From contig CAJYBN010000046.1 of the NCBI GenBank assembly GCA_913064925.1, positions 1 through 15,110 on the forward strand: a stretch of DNA of 15,110 bases. The letters run 5' to 3'. A program made the position numbers and the translations under genes. Below, one piece after another: positions 1 through 6,938 of the stretch (positions within the stretch are counted from its first letter, which is position 1; each line of letters starts with the position of its first letter). The stretch comes from an uncultured Peptococcaceae bacterium (GTDB lineage Bacteria; Bacillota; Desulfotomaculia; Desulfotomaculales; Desulfallaceae). The notes beneath the pieces were generated by a model, which searched no databases, had not been told where the DNA came from, and worked only from the letters and a program-made list of their open reading frames with translations.

Positions 1-1442
1 ATGATATCGTCCACATACCCGCGCTCCGCCGCGTGGTACGGGTTTTCGTACAGGTCGCGGTATTCCTGGATGCGCTTGGCCCGCACTTCCTGCGGATTTT
101 CCGCGTTTTTGATCTCCTTGGCGAAGATAACGCTGGCCGCGGTCTCAGCGCCTACGATGGTGATGGTGGCCTCGGGCCAGGCAAATACTATGTCGGCGCC
201 GGTGTCCTTGCAGCACATGCCCAGGTAGGCACCGGCAAAGGACTTGCGCATGATGACGGTGATTTTGGGCACCGTGGCATCGATGTAAGCGTACAGCATT
301 TTAGCGCCGTGCCGCAGGATGCCCTTCCACTCCTCCTGGGGCCCGATCATGTAAGCCGGGGTATCGTGCAGGTTGACCAGCGGAATGTTGAACAGGTCGC
401 AGAACCTGACGAACCTGGCCACCTTGTCGGCGGCATCGCAGTCGATCACACCGCCGATCCAGTTGGGCTGGCTGGCCACGATGCCGGTGCTGCGGCCGTT
501 GAAGCGCGCAAAGCCGATGATAACGTTCTTCGCGAAGTCGGGCATAATCTCGTAAAAGTAGCCGTTATCCACCAGCTTGTAAATAACTTCGTGCATGTCG
601 TAAGGAACCATGGTTTCTTCCGGGATCATGCCGTCTAGTTCGGGGACCAAACGCATGGCCTCGTCGCCGGTGTCCACCCGGGCTGGTTTTTCCCTGTTGT
701 TCTGGGGCAGAAAGGACAGCAGTTCCTTGGCCTTATCCAGGCAGTCCTGATCGTCCTCCCCCACGACGTGGGTGCAGCCCGACTTGACGGCGTGCGCCTG
801 TACCCCGCACAGAGTTTGCAGGTCGATGTCGATGCCCAGCTGGGTCTTAACAAAAGCCGGGCCGGCAATGCCCATGAAGCCGTGCTTGCGGCACTGGATC
901 ACGAAGTCCTGCATCACCGGGTGGTAGGCCTGGCCGCCCAGACAGGGGCCCAGCAGCAGCGCAATCTGCGGTATGATGCCCGAAGCCAAGTTCTGGGAGC
1001 GAAACAGCCAGGCGTAAGCCTCCAGGGTGTCCATACCTTCCTGCAGCCTGGCCCCGCCGGAGTCGTTGATACCCACGAAGGGGATACCCATTTCCTTGGC
1101 CATGTCGATGGCCTGGGCGAATTTTTTGCCGTGGTACTCGCCGAAGGTACCGGCCATGGAAGTATAGTCCTCGGCGGCCACCATGACCATCCGCCCGTTT
1201 ACCTTGCCGTAGCCCACCACCACGCCTTCCGCCGGAACTTCCCTTTTATCCATACCGAAGGCAGTGGTGCGGTGCTTGACAAAAGTGCCGATTTCGGTAA
1301 AAGTACCGGGATCAAAGAAGTACTCTATTCTTTCCCGGGCGGTGAGCTTGCCGCTTTGCTTGTGCTTGGCTACGGCCTTCTCGCCGCCCATCTGCAGGAT
1401 TTTTTCCTTTCTGCGTTTAAACTCATCGTATTTTTTGCTCAT
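1..1442 (-). CDS. Acyl-CoA carboxyltransferase / decarboxylase alpha subunit (MmdA/PccB-like), 3' end cut by window
   Basis: Reads leftwards from an ATG at 1442 (SD GGGAGG 8 nt upstream) and runs off the window after 480 codons; about 35 C-terminal residues of a ~515-residue protein are probably missing, since the last visible residues (ERGYVDDI) match the conserved tail of the family. It is a crotonase-fold carboxyltransferase that moves CO2 between an acyl-CoA and biotin. The N-terminal acyl-CoA half has SGGARLQEG (about residues 128-136) and GPCLGG (about 165-170). The C-terminal carboxybiotin half has GIVASQPNWIGGVID, FVRFCDLFNIP, IRHGAK-like LRHGAKMLYAY and RKSFAGAY (around 400). Where PccB has GGAYD, a position linked to acyl specificity, this protein has AGAYL, and the following GMCC and GAETAA segments look more like methylcrotonyl- or glutaconyl-CoA enzymes. 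The 36-bp gap to the acyl-CoA dehydrogenase implies one transcript. Family is certain; substrate (methylmalonyl-, glutaconyl- or other acyl-CoA) is not. Confidence 0.88.
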   Translation of the reverse strand, partial: MSKKYDEFKRRKEKILQMGGEKAVAKHKQSGKLTARERIEYFFDPGTFTEIGTFVKHRTTAFGMDKREVPAEGVVVGYGKVNGRMVMVAAEDYTSMAGTFGEYHGKKFAQAIDMAKEMGIPFVGINDSGGARLQEGMDTLEAYAWLFRSQNLASGIIPQIALLLGPCLGGQAYHPVMQDFVIQCRKHGFMGIAGPAFVKTQLGIDIDLQTLCGVQAHAVKSGCTHVVGEDDQDCLDKAKELLSFLPQNNREKPARVDTGDEAMRLVPELDGMIPEETMVPYDMHEVIYKLVDNGYFYEIMPDFAKNVIIGFARFNGRSTGIVASQPNWIGGVIDCDAADKVARFVRFCDLFNIPLVNLHDTPAYMIGPQEEWKGILRHGAKMLYAYIDATVPKITVIMRKSFAGAYLGMCCKDTGADIVFAWPEATITIVGAETAASVIFAKEIKNAENPQEVRAKRIQEYRDLYENPYHAAERGYVDDI

Positions 1443-1478
1443 TAACAATGCCTCCCTGCAAGGTTTTTACGCCTGCCG

Positions 1479-2639
1479 TTATCCCCGGTTGGCCTTGCGG
1501 TACCCGAGGGCGTCGTTGGCAATGATCATCTTCTGGATGTTGCTGGTACCTTCTACGATTTGGTAAGACTTGGCATCGCGGAAGTACCTGGCCACCGGGT
1601 ATTCTTCGGAATAGCCATATGAACCGAAAATCTTCATGGCATAGTCGGCGCACTTGTTGGCCGCTTCCGCCGCGGCATACTTGCCCATGGAAGTTTCCAG
1701 CGTGCAGGGCACGCCCTTGTCCTTCAGCGTGGCGGCGCGGTAAACCAGCAGGCGGGCGGCTTCGGTTTCCACGATCATTTGGGCGATCATGTCCTGGTTC
1801 ATCTGAAACTTGCCGATGGGCTGGCCGAACTGCTCCCGCTCGTTGGCATAGCTGAGCACGGCGTCGATGCAGGCCTGGGCCACGCCCAGGGCGCCGGCGG
1901 CACAGCCGAGGCGGGTGTTGTCCAGCTGCTGCATGCAGATCTTAAAGCCTTCGCCTTCCTGGCCCAGCAGGTTTTCCTTGGGCACGGGGGTATTTTCAAA
2001 AGTAACCACGCCGACGGGGGCGGCCCAGGTGCCCAGCTTCTCGGTGATGGGCTCCACGCTGATGCCGGGCGATTTCATGTCCACGATAAAGGCGGACATG
2101 CCCTTGACCCGCACGTCCGGGTTGGTGTAGGCGTAAACCAGCGCTATATCGGCCACGGGTGCATTGGATATCCACATCTTGCTGCCGTTAAGCACGTATT
2201 TCTCGCCGTCCCAGATAGCCTTGGTCTTCATGCTGGCCACGTCGGAACCGGCGTTGGGTTCGGTGATGGCGAAGCAGCCCAGGATATCCGCTTCCACCAA
2301 GGGAGGGATGTACTTTTGCTTGAGCTCCTCGCTGCCGTATTTCAGGATAGTGAGGGCCGGTCCCAGGGCGTTCATGTTGAAGGGCAGGCGCATGGAACTG
2401 TGCACCCTGGCGATTTCCTCGGCAATGAGGGTGATGGCTAAAAAGCCCATTTCGTTGCCGCCGTATTCTTCGGGGATGACGCAGCCAAAGAATCCCAGCT
2501 CGCCCATCTTCTTGACCAGGTCGCGGCGGAACCTGTGCGCTTTGTCGTCCTCGTCCACGGTGGGGGCGATTTCCTTTTGCGCAAAGTCGCGCGCCACCTT
2601 CTTGATATCCTGAAGCTCTTCGGTAAGTTCAAAATTCAT
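1479..2639 (-). CDS. Acyl-CoA dehydrogenase, glutaryl-CoA dehydrogenase-like
   Basis: A complete 386-residue FAD-dependent acyl-CoA dehydrogenase, the normal family length, which introduces an alpha-beta double bond into an acyl-CoA and passes electrons to an electron-transfer flavoprotein. Visible hallmarks are the N-terminal helical domain ending in IPEEYGG, the FAD/substrate motif CFAITEPNAGSD, WISNAPVAD, the C-terminal REQFGQPIGKFQ helix and YQIVEGTSNIQ, whose Glu is the expected catalytic base. The segments FGQPIGKFQMNQDMIAQM and YGYSEEYPVARYFRDA resemble, from memory, the non-decarboxylating glutaryl-CoA dehydrogenases of anaerobes. The start is the ATG at 2639, with a near-perfect AAGGAGGT 7 nt upstream. 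The downstream carboxyltransferase would fit a glutaryl-CoA to crotonyl-CoA route, but branched- or short-chain acyl-CoA oxidation is also possible. The 257-bp gap upstream (2640-2896) separates it from wecB; it is AT-rich near the gene and I see no convincing promoter or terminator in it. Confidence 0.9.
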   Translation of the reverse strand: MNFELTEELQDIKKVARDFAQKEIAPTVDEDDKAHRFRRDLVKKMGELGFFGCVIPEEYGGNEMGFLAITLIAEEIARVHSSMRLPFNMNALGPALTILKYGSEELKQKYIPPLVEADILGCFAITEPNAGSDVASMKTKAIWDGEKYVLNGSKMWISNAPVADIALVYAYTNPDVRVKGMSAFIVDMKSPGISVEPITEKLGTWAAPVGVVTFENTPVPKENLLGQEGEGFKICMQQLDNTRLGCAAGALGVAQACIDAVLSYANEREQFGQPIGKFQMNQDMIAQMIVETEAARLLVYRAATLKDKGVPCTLETSMGKYAAAEAANKCADYAMKIFGSYGYSEEYPVARYFRDAKSYQIVEGTSNIQKMIIANDALGYRKANRG

Positions 2640-2657
2640 CTTGCCGACCTCCTTATT

Positions 2658-2675
2658 ATTTAAGCTATTTAAGCT
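2658..2675. repeat. Tandem 9-bp repeat just upstream of the acyl-CoA dehydrogenase RBS
   Basis: ATTTAAGCT occurs twice head-to-tail without a gap, ending 3 bp before the ribosome binding site of the acyl-CoA dehydrogenase gene. It would lie in the leader of the message. It could be an operator half-site pair or simple slippage; the sequence alone does not decide. Confidence 0.6.
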
Positions 2676-2896
2676 TGTTTATTTAGCTCCCCGTTAACTA
2701 CAGCAAATAACATGCCAGAAAATTAAAAAGCGACCCGCATAGGACGCACCCGTTGAAAAACGGCGGTTTGGCAGCTGCGCAGCAGCAAGGAACGGCTCCC
2801 GCGGTAAGGATGTTGTACTGCATAATTGCATTGGTAATGCATTTTTGCAAATCTATGTTGGGGCTGGCTGGTATAGCACGGCTGGCAAGCAATGCG

Positions 2897-4123
2897 TTAT
2901 TGCAGCGGAGGTTCGCTGCCGCCCGCCGCCTGCCGCCCGGCCGGAGGAACGGAGAATTCCTGCGGCCGGCGCCGCGTAAGTTTAAACGCGTACTTGATGG
3001 CTGCTACGATGCGGGCGCAGGCCCGGCCGTCACCGTAAGGATTGACGGCTTCGGCCATGGCCCGGTAACGGTCCCGGTCGGTGAGCAGTAGCTCGGTTTC
3101 CCGCTGCACAGCGGCACGATCGGTGCCCACCAGGCGTACGGTGCCGGCCGTTACGGCCTCGGGCCGCTCGGTGGTGTTGCGCAGCACCAGCACGGGCTTG
3201 CCCAGGGAAGGCGCCTCCTCCTGCATGCCGCCGGAATCGGTAAGCACCAGGTAACACCGCGCCATCAGGTTGACAAAGGGCTCGTAGTCCATGGGCTCCA
3301 CCAGGTGCACCCGCTCCGAACTGCCCAGCACTTCCCGCACCACCTGCCGCACCGCGGGGTTTTTGTGCACGGGGAAGAGCACCCGCACGTCGGGGTGCCG
3401 TTCCAGCACGTCGCGCAGGGCCAGGTAGATGTCCCGCATGGGCTCGCCCAGGTTTTCCCGGCGGTGGGTGGTAACCAGGAGAACCCGGTGCCTGGCGAAA
3501 TCCAGGCCGTCCAGCAGAGGATCGCCGAACCGGTAGGCAGGACGCACCGTGGCCAGCAGCGCGTCGATGACAGTGTTGCCGGTGACAAACACGCGCTCGG
3601 GGTCGACTCCCTCCCGCAGCAGGTTGGCCCGGGCACCGGCCGTGGGCGCAAAGTGCAGGTCGGCCAGGGCGCCGGCCAGGCGCCGGTTCATCTCCTCCGG
3701 GAAGGGGGAGTACTTGTTGCCGGTGCGCAGCCCGGCTTCCACGTGGCCCACCGGCAGCTGCAGGTAGTAAGCGGCTAGCGCGGCCGCCATGGTGGTGGTG
3801 GTATCGCCGTGCACCAGCACCAGGTCCGGGCTCTCCGCTTCCATAACCCGCTGCAGGCCGGCTAGAGCGCGCACGGTGATATCGAACAGCGTCTGGCCAT
3901 CCCGCATCACGTTCAGGTCGTGGTCCGGGCGAATATCGAACAGGCGCAGCACCTGGTCCAGCATTTCCCGGTGCTGGGCGGTAACCGCCACCCGGCATTC
4001 CAGCATTTTATCCTTTTGCAGCATTTGCACCAGGGGGGCCATTTTAATGGCCTCCGGCCTGGTGCCGAATACAACCAGTACTTTCAACCCCAGCATCCTT
4101 TCCGAGGCCCAGGGGCCAATCAT
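2897..4123 (-). CDS. wecB: UDP-N-acetylglucosamine 2-epimerase (non-hydrolysing)
   Basis: Interconverts UDP-GlcNAc and UDP-ManNAc in the cytoplasm, supplying ManNAc for cell-wall teichoic acid linkage units or surface polysaccharide. The 408-residue protein has every landmark of the family: GTRPEAIK near the N terminus, HGDTTTT, GHVEAGLRTG, FPEEMNRR, TGNTVIDAL, THRREN, and the UDP-binding TDSGGMQEEAPSLGKPVL followed by RNTTERPEA. The C terminus has a ~25-residue arginine/proline-rich extension beyond the usual end (RRRPQEFSVPPAGRQAAGG). The start is uncertain. ATG at 4123 has AAGGTG only 3 nt upstream, while ATG at 4096 would give MLGLKVLVVFGTRPEA, closer to family N termini, but its GGAAAGG abuts the codon. 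It follows the MazG-like gene with a 47-bp gap that carries one copy of a 27-bp repeat. Confidence 0.95.
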   Translation of the reverse strand: MIGPWASERMLGLKVLVVFGTRPEAIKMAPLVQMLQKDKMLECRVAVTAQHREMLDQVLRLFDIRPDHDLNVMRDGQTLFDITVRALAGLQRVMEAESPDLVLVHGDTTTTMAAALAAYYLQLPVGHVEAGLRTGNKYSPFPEEMNRRLAGALADLHFAPTAGARANLLREGVDPERVFVTGNTVIDALLATVRPAYRFGDPLLDGLDFARHRVLLVTTHRRENLGEPMRDIYLALRDVLERHPDVRVLFPVHKNPAVRQVVREVLGSSERVHLVEPMDYEPFVNLMARCYLVLTDSGGMQEEAPSLGKPVLVLRNTTERPEAVTAGTVRLVGTDRAAVQRETELLLTDRDRYRAMAEAVNPYGDGRACARIVAAIKYAFKLTRRRPQEFSVPPAGRQAAGGSEPPLQ

Positions 4124-4142
4124 TTACACCTTTAACCCGCAA

Positions 4143-4208
4143 CTTTCAACCTTTCAACACCTGGCACCACCTAGCTGTCATCTTTCAACCTTTCAACACC
4201 TGGCACCA
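4143..4208. repeat. 27-bp perfect direct repeat, period 39 bp, spanning the mazG-like stop codon
   Basis: Copies lie at 4143-4169 and 4182-4208 and are identical over 27 bases. Read on the minus strand, each contains GGTGCCAGGTG followed by GTTGAAAG twice in tandem. The right copy encodes the last residues of the MazG-like protein (PGVERLK); the left copy is noncoding, between that stop and wecB. A perfect inverted repeat, ACCTGG-CA-CCAGGT, lies at 4198-4211 and overlaps the right copy. It looks like a recent partial duplication of the gene's 3' end or two copies of a dispersed repeat. Confidence 0.85.
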
Positions 4209-4509
4209 GGTAACCCTTGCGTACCAGCTTGTCCATGTGTTCGTCCAGGGCCTTCTCGATACTGATCCCGTAGCGCTCCTCCAGCACGAACATCATGGAC
4301 ACCGCCGTTTGGGCCACGTCCAGCAGCTCGCGAGTGATGCGCGCCAGCACCTCACGCTCATCCACGGCGCAGCGCTCGCCGCTCATGCCCCGCAGCTTGC
4401 CGATGGCTTGGGCCAGTTCCCCCGCTTCCTCCATCAGCTTGAGGGCGGTGGACTCCATGGTGGGAGTCAGGTTGTTCAATTTAGGCAGCGCCACTATCTT
4501 CTTTTGCAT
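4171..4509 (-). CDS. MazG-like nucleotide pyrophosphohydrolase
   Basis: A small all-alpha NTP pyrophosphohydrolase of 112 residues that would hydrolyse (d)NTPs to monophosphates in the cytoplasm, for pool cleaning. The Mg-binding pattern is visible as EEAGE (residues 27-31), then ELLDV (61-65), giving the ExxE...ExxD arrangement of the MazG/dUTPase-like superfamily. The C-terminal HMDKLVRKGYL also fits single-domain MazG proteins. The start is ATG 4509; the possible SD AGGAAAGG is about 11 nt upstream, so translation may be weak. Its neighbour upstream is a dCMP deaminase, so both act on deoxynucleotide pools. Its last codons lie inside a duplicated 27-bp repeat, so the natural C terminus may have been altered. 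The real substrate cannot be told from sequence. Confidence 0.8.
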   Translation of the reverse strand: MQKKIVALPKLNNLTPTMESTALKLMEEAGELAQAIGKLRGMSGERCAVDEREVLARITRELLDVAQTAVSMMFVLEERYGISIEKALDEHMDKLVRKGYLVPGVERLKDDS

Positions 4510-4528
4510 TGGGGGTCAGGCCTTTCCT

Positions 4529-4546
4529 AACTGTAATAACTGTAAT
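4529..4546. repeat. Tandem 9-bp repeat upstream of the mazG-like gene
   Basis: AACTGTAAT occurs twice with no gap in the 74-bp space between the dCMP deaminase and the MazG-like gene. It is the second perfect 9-bp tandem in front of a gene in this window, after the one at 2658-2675. No function is evident. Confidence 0.55.
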
Positions 4547-4583
4547 AAATCATGGCAAACACCACAAACGGAATGCGCGGAAT

Positions 4584-5033
4584 TTAGGTAGAGCCGTACT
4601 GCACCAGCTCTATCCCGGCCTCCCGGAACATGGCCAGGGCCAGCTCATCCGGGTAACCTCCCCGGAAAACTACCCGCACGATGCGGGCGTTGGCCATCAT
4701 CTTGGCGCACAGCACGCACGGCTGGTGGGTGACGTAAAAAGTGCCCCCGGCAATGGATATGCCGTGCACAGCGGCCTGGATAAGGGCATTTTGCTCGGCA
4801 TGCAGTCCCCGGCATAGTTCGTGCCTTTCTCCGGAAGGAACGCCCTGCCGCTCCCGCATACAGCCGGTTTCCTGGCAATGACGCATGCCGGCGGGCGCAC
4901 CGTTGTAGCCGGTTGCCAGGATGCGGTTATCGCGCACGATGAGCGCGCCCACCTTGCGGCGCAGGCAGGTAGAGCGATTAGCCACTACGCTGGTTATTTC
5001 CATGAAATAATCATCCCAGCTGGGACGGCTCAT
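4584..5033 (-). CDS. comEB: dCMP deaminase (ComEB family)
   Basis: A zinc-dependent cytidine/deoxycytidylate deaminase that converts dCMP to dUMP, the precursor for thymidylate. About 149 residues, a usual length. The zinc site is the HAE of GLHAEQNAL with its catalytic Glu, plus PCVLC. The additional Cys/His of MRHCQETGCMRE is typical of dCMP deaminases rather than tRNA or free-base deaminases. The ATG at 5033 (MSRPSWDDYF) is chosen because GGGAGG lies 9 nt upstream; the in-frame GTG at 5042 would abut that SD. The gene overlaps the end of glyA by 23 bp, so the two are almost certainly co-transcribed, linking dCMP to dUMP supply with the one-carbon donor for thymidylate synthase. The name comEB is by family; a competence role is not implied. 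Confidence 0.93.
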   Translation of the reverse strand: MSRPSWDDYFMEITSVVANRSTCLRRKVGALIVRDNRILATGYNGAPAGMRHCQETGCMRERQGVPSGERHELCRGLHAEQNALIQAAVHGISIAGGTFYVTHQPCVLCAKMMANARIVRVVFRGGYPDELALAMFREAGIELVQYGST

Positions 5034-6288
5034 AAACACCACCCTCCCGGTATACGGGGAAGCGGCGGCACAGGTCGGCGGCCATGGCCGCTGCTTTTTG
5101 CCGGTAAGCCCGGTTACCGTTAAAGCTGAGGGCCAGGTGGATAATCTCCGCCACTTCGGTCATTTCGGCCTCTTGCAGGCCCCGGGTGGTTACCGCGGGG
5201 GTGCCGATCCTGATGCCGCTGGAAACCGCCGGCGGCTGCGGGTCGAAGGGAATGGCGTTCTTGTTTACCGTAACCCCTACTTCGTCCAGCACCTGTTCGG
5301 CCTCCCGGCCGGTGATGCCCTTGTTGCGCAGGTCCACCAGCAGCATGTGGTTATCGGTGCCCCCCGAAACCAGCGTAAAACCCCTCTCTAGCAAGGCCCC
5401 GGCCAGCGCCCGGGCGTTATTGACGATTTGCCTCTGGTATTCCCGGAATTCGGGCTGCAGCGCTTCGCCTAGAGCCACTGCCTTGGCGGCGATGACGTGC
5501 ATAAGCGGTCCACCCTGGATGCCGGGAAACACGGCCTTGTCCACGGCGGCGCCCAGTTCTTTGCTGCACAGCACCATGCCGCCGCGGGGACCCCGCAGCG
5601 TTTTGTGCGTGGTAGTAGTCACCACGTCGGCGTGCGGAAAGGGGCTGTTGTGTAGTCCTGCCGCCACCAGGCCGGCAATATGAGCCATGTCCACCATCAG
5701 GCGGGCGCCCACCTCGTCGGCTATTTCCTTCATGCGTCTGAAATCTATTTCCCTGGGGTAGGCGCTGGCACCGGCCACGATCAATTTCGGTTTGCTGCGG
5801 CGAGCCTGTTCCAGAACCTTGTCGTAGTCGATCCGCCCCGTATCCTTTTCCACTCCGTAAAAAGTTACGCGGAAATACCGCCCCGACAAATTTAGGGGGC
5901 TGCCGTGGGTAAGGTGCCCCCCGTGCGCCAGGTTCATGCCCATAATGGTGTCTCCCGGCTCCAGCAAAGTGAAGTAGGCGGCCTGATTGGCCTGGGAACC
6001 GGAGTGGGGCTGCACGTTGGCATGCTCGGCGCCGAAAAGCTTTTTCGCCCTTTCCACGGCCAGCGATTCAACCACGTCCACAAACTCGCAGCCCCCGTAG
6101 TATCGGCGGCCGGGCAAGCCTTCCGCATACTTGTTGGTAAGCACCGAGCCCTGAGCTTCCATAACCGCCCGGCTGGCGATATTTTCCGAGGCAATCAGCT
6201 CCAGGGTGTTGCGCTGCCTTTTTAGTTCCCGCATCACGGCACTGTAAACTTCGGGGTCTGCTTCACGAAGAGGGGTGTAGCAACTCAT
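5011..6288 (-). CDS. glyA: Serine hydroxymethyltransferase
   Basis: A PLP enzyme that interconverts serine plus tetrahydrofolate with glycine plus 5,10-methylene-tetrahydrofolate, the main one-carbon source of the cell. 425 residues, full length. The PLP lysine is K229 in TTTTHKTLRGPRGG. D200 and H203 (VDMAHIAG) bind the cofactor ring, and LIASEN (31-36), NKYAEGLPGRRYYGG (52-66) and SGSQAN (96-101) are all present. ATG 6288 has AGGAGG 8 nt upstream. It sits between rpiB (78 bp away) and comEB (23-bp overlap), the order known from Firmicutes clusters in which glyA follows rpiB. The 78-bp gap holds a GC-rich potential hairpin but no clear promoter. Confidence 0.98.
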   Translation of the reverse strand: MSCYTPLREADPEVYSAVMRELKRQRNTLELIASENIASRAVMEAQGSVLTNKYAEGLPGRRYYGGCEFVDVVESLAVERAKKLFGAEHANVQPHSGSQANQAAYFTLLEPGDTIMGMNLAHGGHLTHGSPLNLSGRYFRVTFYGVEKDTGRIDYDKVLEQARRSKPKLIVAGASAYPREIDFRRMKEIADEVGARLMVDMAHIAGLVAAGLHNSPFPHADVVTTTTHKTLRGPRGGMVLCSKELGAAVDKAVFPGIQGGPLMHVIAAKAVALGEALQPEFREYQRQIVNNARALAGALLERGFTLVSGGTDNHMLLVDLRNKGITGREAEQVLDEVGVTVNKNAIPFDPQPPAVSSGIRIGTPAVTTRGLQEAEMTEVAEIIHLALSFNGNRAYRQKAAAMAADLCRRFPVYREGGVYEPSQLG

Positions 6289-6366
6289 GATACTTGCCTC
6301 CTAATGTTGTTGGAACAAATACGGGCGGGGCGGCCCGCGGACGGCGGCAGCTCCCCCGGCCGGAGG

Positions 6367-6831
6367 TCAGCAGCGGCAGTACTCCCTCTCCAGGGCCGCA
6401 ATTTTATCCAGCCGGCGCGCGTGCCTACCCCCCGCAAACGTGGCCCCCAGCCATGCGCCCACTATGTCGCGCGCCAGCCCGGGGCCGATAACCCGCTCGC
6501 CCAGGGTAATGATATTGGCCATATTATGCTCCCCGGCCATGCGGGCCGAGAAAGTGTCGTGACACAAAGCAGCCCGTATGCCGGGGATCTTATTGGCGGC
6601 AATACACACGCCGATGCCGGTACCGCAGCAAAGAATGCCCCGCTGGTACTCTCCCCGCGCAACGGCTTCAGCCACGACCCGGGCAAAATCGGGATAATCC
6701 ACCGACTCCTCGCTATATGTACCAAAGTCGCGGTAGTCTATTTTATGCTCCTCCAGGTAAGCGATGATTTCCGTCTTGAGCTTGAACCCACCGTGGTCGC
6801 TTCCTACAGCCACCCGCAAGATCGAACACAT
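6367..6831 (-). CDS. rpiB: Ribose-5-phosphate isomerase B
   Basis: Isomerises ribose 5-phosphate and ribulose 5-phosphate in the non-oxidative pentose phosphate pathway. It has the RpiB/LacAB fold signature: VAVGSDHGGFKLK at the N terminus, DFGTYSEESVDYPDFA, GILCCGTGIGVCIAANK with the active-site Cys, and HNMANIITLG. The reading frame is open further upstream but that part is low-complexity and Arg-rich, so it is not counted. ATG 6831 gives 154 residues but has GAAGGG directly against it. A TTG at 6819 would give MRVAVGSDHGG, the usual N terminus, with the same GAAGGG 12 nt upstream; I regard TTG as equally likely. The 107-bp leader before it has a perfect 9-bp GC hairpin and a 13-bp tandem repeat, so it may have its own control. 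Confidence 0.95.
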   Translation of the reverse strand: MCSILRVAVGSDHGGFKLKTEIIAYLEEHKIDYRDFGTYSEESVDYPDFARVVAEAVARGEYQRGILCCGTGIGVCIAANKIPGIRAALCHDTFSARMAGEHNMANIITLGERVIGPGLARDIVGAWLGATFAGGRHARRLDKIAALEREYCRC

Positions 6832-6843
6832 CCCTTCACGACC

Positions 6844-6864
6844 GGGGCGGGCTACGCCCGCCCC
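6844..6864 (-). promoter_or_regulatory. Strong GC hairpin in the rpiB leader
   Basis: GGGGCGGGC (6844-6852) and GCCCGCCCC (6856-6864) form a perfect 9-bp stem with a 3-nt loop, 12 bp upstream of the rpiB ATG. No T-run follows in the direction of rpiB, so it is not a standard intrinsic terminator. It could slow ribosome loading, stabilise a processed mRNA end or mark a repeat element. Confidence 0.5.
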
Positions 6865-6884
6865 ATTGTATCGCCCCATTGTAT
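6859..6884. repeat. 13-bp tandem repeat in the rpiB leader
   Basis: CGCCCCATTGTAT is present twice without a gap (6859-6871 and 6872-6884). The left copy shares six bases with the right arm of the adjacent GC hairpin. On the minus strand each copy reads ATACAATGGGGCG, so each brings an ATACAAT box that could act as a -10 element. No good -35 is visible. Confidence 0.7.
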
Positions 6885-6938
6885 AATTAATTCTACGCGC
6901 TCTGGCCGTTTTCCTCTTGCCGCGGAAAATAATGACGC

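Noticed and set aside
33..638. Long plus-strand frames across the first 2.4 kb and across wecB, glyA, tsaC and prfA
   Set aside because: They mirror the codons of the minus-strand genes, have no family motifs or ribosome binding sites, and are expected antisense shadows in GC-rich coding sequence.
2814..2850. TGCATT-GGT-AATGCA hairpin followed by TTTTT on the plus strand, as a terminator
   Set aside because: No plus-strand gene ends nearby. On the minus strand, where wecB would terminate, the T-run is on the wrong side of the stem.
6322..6337. CGGGC/GCCCG hairpin after rpiB, followed on the minus strand by TATTTGTT, as a terminator
   Set aside because: The stem is 5 bp and the T-tract is broken; GC-rich sequence gives such stems by chance. 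glyA has no clear promoter of its own, so read-through is likelier.
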